A stretch of DNA of 5,960 bases from Chloroflexota bacterium (lineage in GTDB: Bacteria; Chloroflexota; Limnocylindria; QHBO01). Where the stretch lies: positions 1 to 5,960 of the forward strand of contig JAGXHP010000021.1 of the NCBI GenBank assembly GCA_024636135.1. Reading direction: 5' to 3'. The notes under the pieces are model-generated. The model was not told where the DNA came from and ran no database searches. It saw only the letters and a program-made list of their open reading frames with translations. How positions within the stretch are numbered: the first letter of the stretch is position 1; the number at the start of each line of letters is the position of its first letter. The position numbers and the translations under genes were made by a program. Shown piece after piece: positions 5,377 through 5,960 of this stretch.

Positions 5377-5960
5377 ACCTCGTCGACCGTCGAGAAGCAG
5401 ATCGACCCCGGGCGATCCCTCCTCGCCGCCTGAGCGATACGAGAGGGCGAACACCGCGTCGTCCGGCGGAGGTGACCACCGCGCCGACGTGAGCACCATT
5501 CCGCCGAGGTCGCCGGCCCAGGTTGATCGGGCGGCCTCGTCGAGGGCTATGACCAGCTCAGGCGAGAGGCCGCCAAGGGTCGTGGTCAGCACGTTGACCT
5601 CCGGGCCTTCGGGGCGGATGGCGAACACGTACAGGTCCTCCCCAACGCCACCCTCGGGCGAGCCGGCGACCTCGAGCGAGCAGACCTCGGGGCCGCAGGA
5701 TCCACCCACCGCGATGGTGCTCCAGTGGCGACCGTCAGCCGTCCAGAGCCGATCGGCAACGGCTCCGGCAATCACCGGGCGCTCGAGTTGGTCGGGCACG
5801 CCGTCGGGTCGTCGGGAGTTCACCATGGCATCGAGCACGGCGGCGGCATCGTACGGCCGTCCAGGTCCGGGCAGCTCGACCAGCGGGGTCGGCGACGCGG
5901 TGGCTCGAGGGGAGCGCGTGCCGACGACCGTCGGCATCGGCGAGGGTGTCGCTGTTGCAC
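5359..5960 (-). CDS. Hypothetical protein with Pro/Ser/Thr-rich tether, C-terminal part (5' end outside window)
   Basis: The reading frame is open to the right window edge, so the true start is not visible; an internal ATG at 5937 would give 192 residues, but the frame continues upstream as ATATPSP. The visible part begins with a low-complexity Pro/Ser/Thr/Ala stretch, as in linkers of secreted or lipid-anchored proteins. It continues with a soluble domain of about 150 residues containing two cysteines (GGSCGPEVCSLEV), possibly a disulfide. It ends RGTVTVP followed by TGA at 5359-5361. No catalytic motif is recognised. An extracytoplasmic lipoprotein is the best guess, but the N-terminal signal would lie outside the window. 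It has no evident link to the dehydrogenase genes it abuts, which supports a rearrangement between them. Confidence 0.7.
   Translation of the reverse strand, partial: ATATPSPMPTVVGTRSPRATASPTPLVELPGPGRPYDAAAVLDAMVNSRRPDGVPDQLERPVIAGAVADRLWTADGRHWSTIAVGGSCGPEVCSLEVAGSPEGGVGEDLYVFAIRPEGPEVNVLTTTLGGLSPELVIALDEAARSTWAGDLGGMVLTSARWSPPPDDAVFALSYRSGGEEGSPGVDLLLDGRRGTVTVP

Noticed and set aside
5376..5960. A possible out-of-frame N-terminal half of E1 alpha hidden upstream of the truncated gene
   Set aside because: The other minus-strand frames were searched for the expected RGHGH-like, GGSMH-like and FFGDG blocks. Only a chance-looking RDGAV was found, and the region is better explained by the right-hand hypothetical protein.

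Overview
This is a GC-rich, gene-dense bacterial window in which every supported gene lies on the minus strand, so genes are read from the right edge to the left. The base composition, the 4-nt gene overlaps, the Pro/Ser/Thr-rich tether of the right-hand protein and the oxidase-like genes would suit a soil or sediment actinobacterium or chloroflexotan, probably from a metagenome. The sequence alone does not settle the phylum.

Right edge (5359-5960): the C-terminal part of an unrecognised protein with a Pro/Ser/Thr-rich tether. Immediately behind it, after a 22-bp inverted repeat, comes the C-terminal half of a thiamine-diphosphate (ThDP) 2-oxoacid dehydrogenase E1 alpha subunit (4876-5346). 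It lacks its N-terminal half and the GDG half of the ThDP motif.

Centre (2065-4879): the E1 alpha fragment is translationally coupled (ATGA, ATGA, GTGA overlaps) to a complete E1 beta subunit, then to an unusual E2-like fusion, then to a six-helix membrane protein. The fusion has a lipoyl domain and an E1/E3-binding domain, as in any 2-oxoacid dehydrogenase E2. Where the CAT-like acyltransferase core should be, it carries a PglD/NeuD-type left-handed beta-helix acyltransferase. The inferred pathway is: E1 decarboxylates a 2-oxoacid, the acyl group is loaded on the lipoyl lysine, and the beta-helix domain passes it to an acceptor that may be an amino sugar rather than, or as well as, CoA. No E3 and no ordinary E2 core are in the window. 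This is the strongest candidate for an undescribed system.

Left part (1-1956): after a 108-bp gap with a possible promoter and a ribosome binding site, there is a 12-helix relative of cbb3-type oxidase subunit I. It has only three histidines, none at a heme or CuB ligand position. Four bases later begins a membrane-anchored monoheme cytochrome c that runs off the left edge. The two look like one redox module in which the large subunit has lost its metal centres and the cytochrome is the only visible cofactor carrier.
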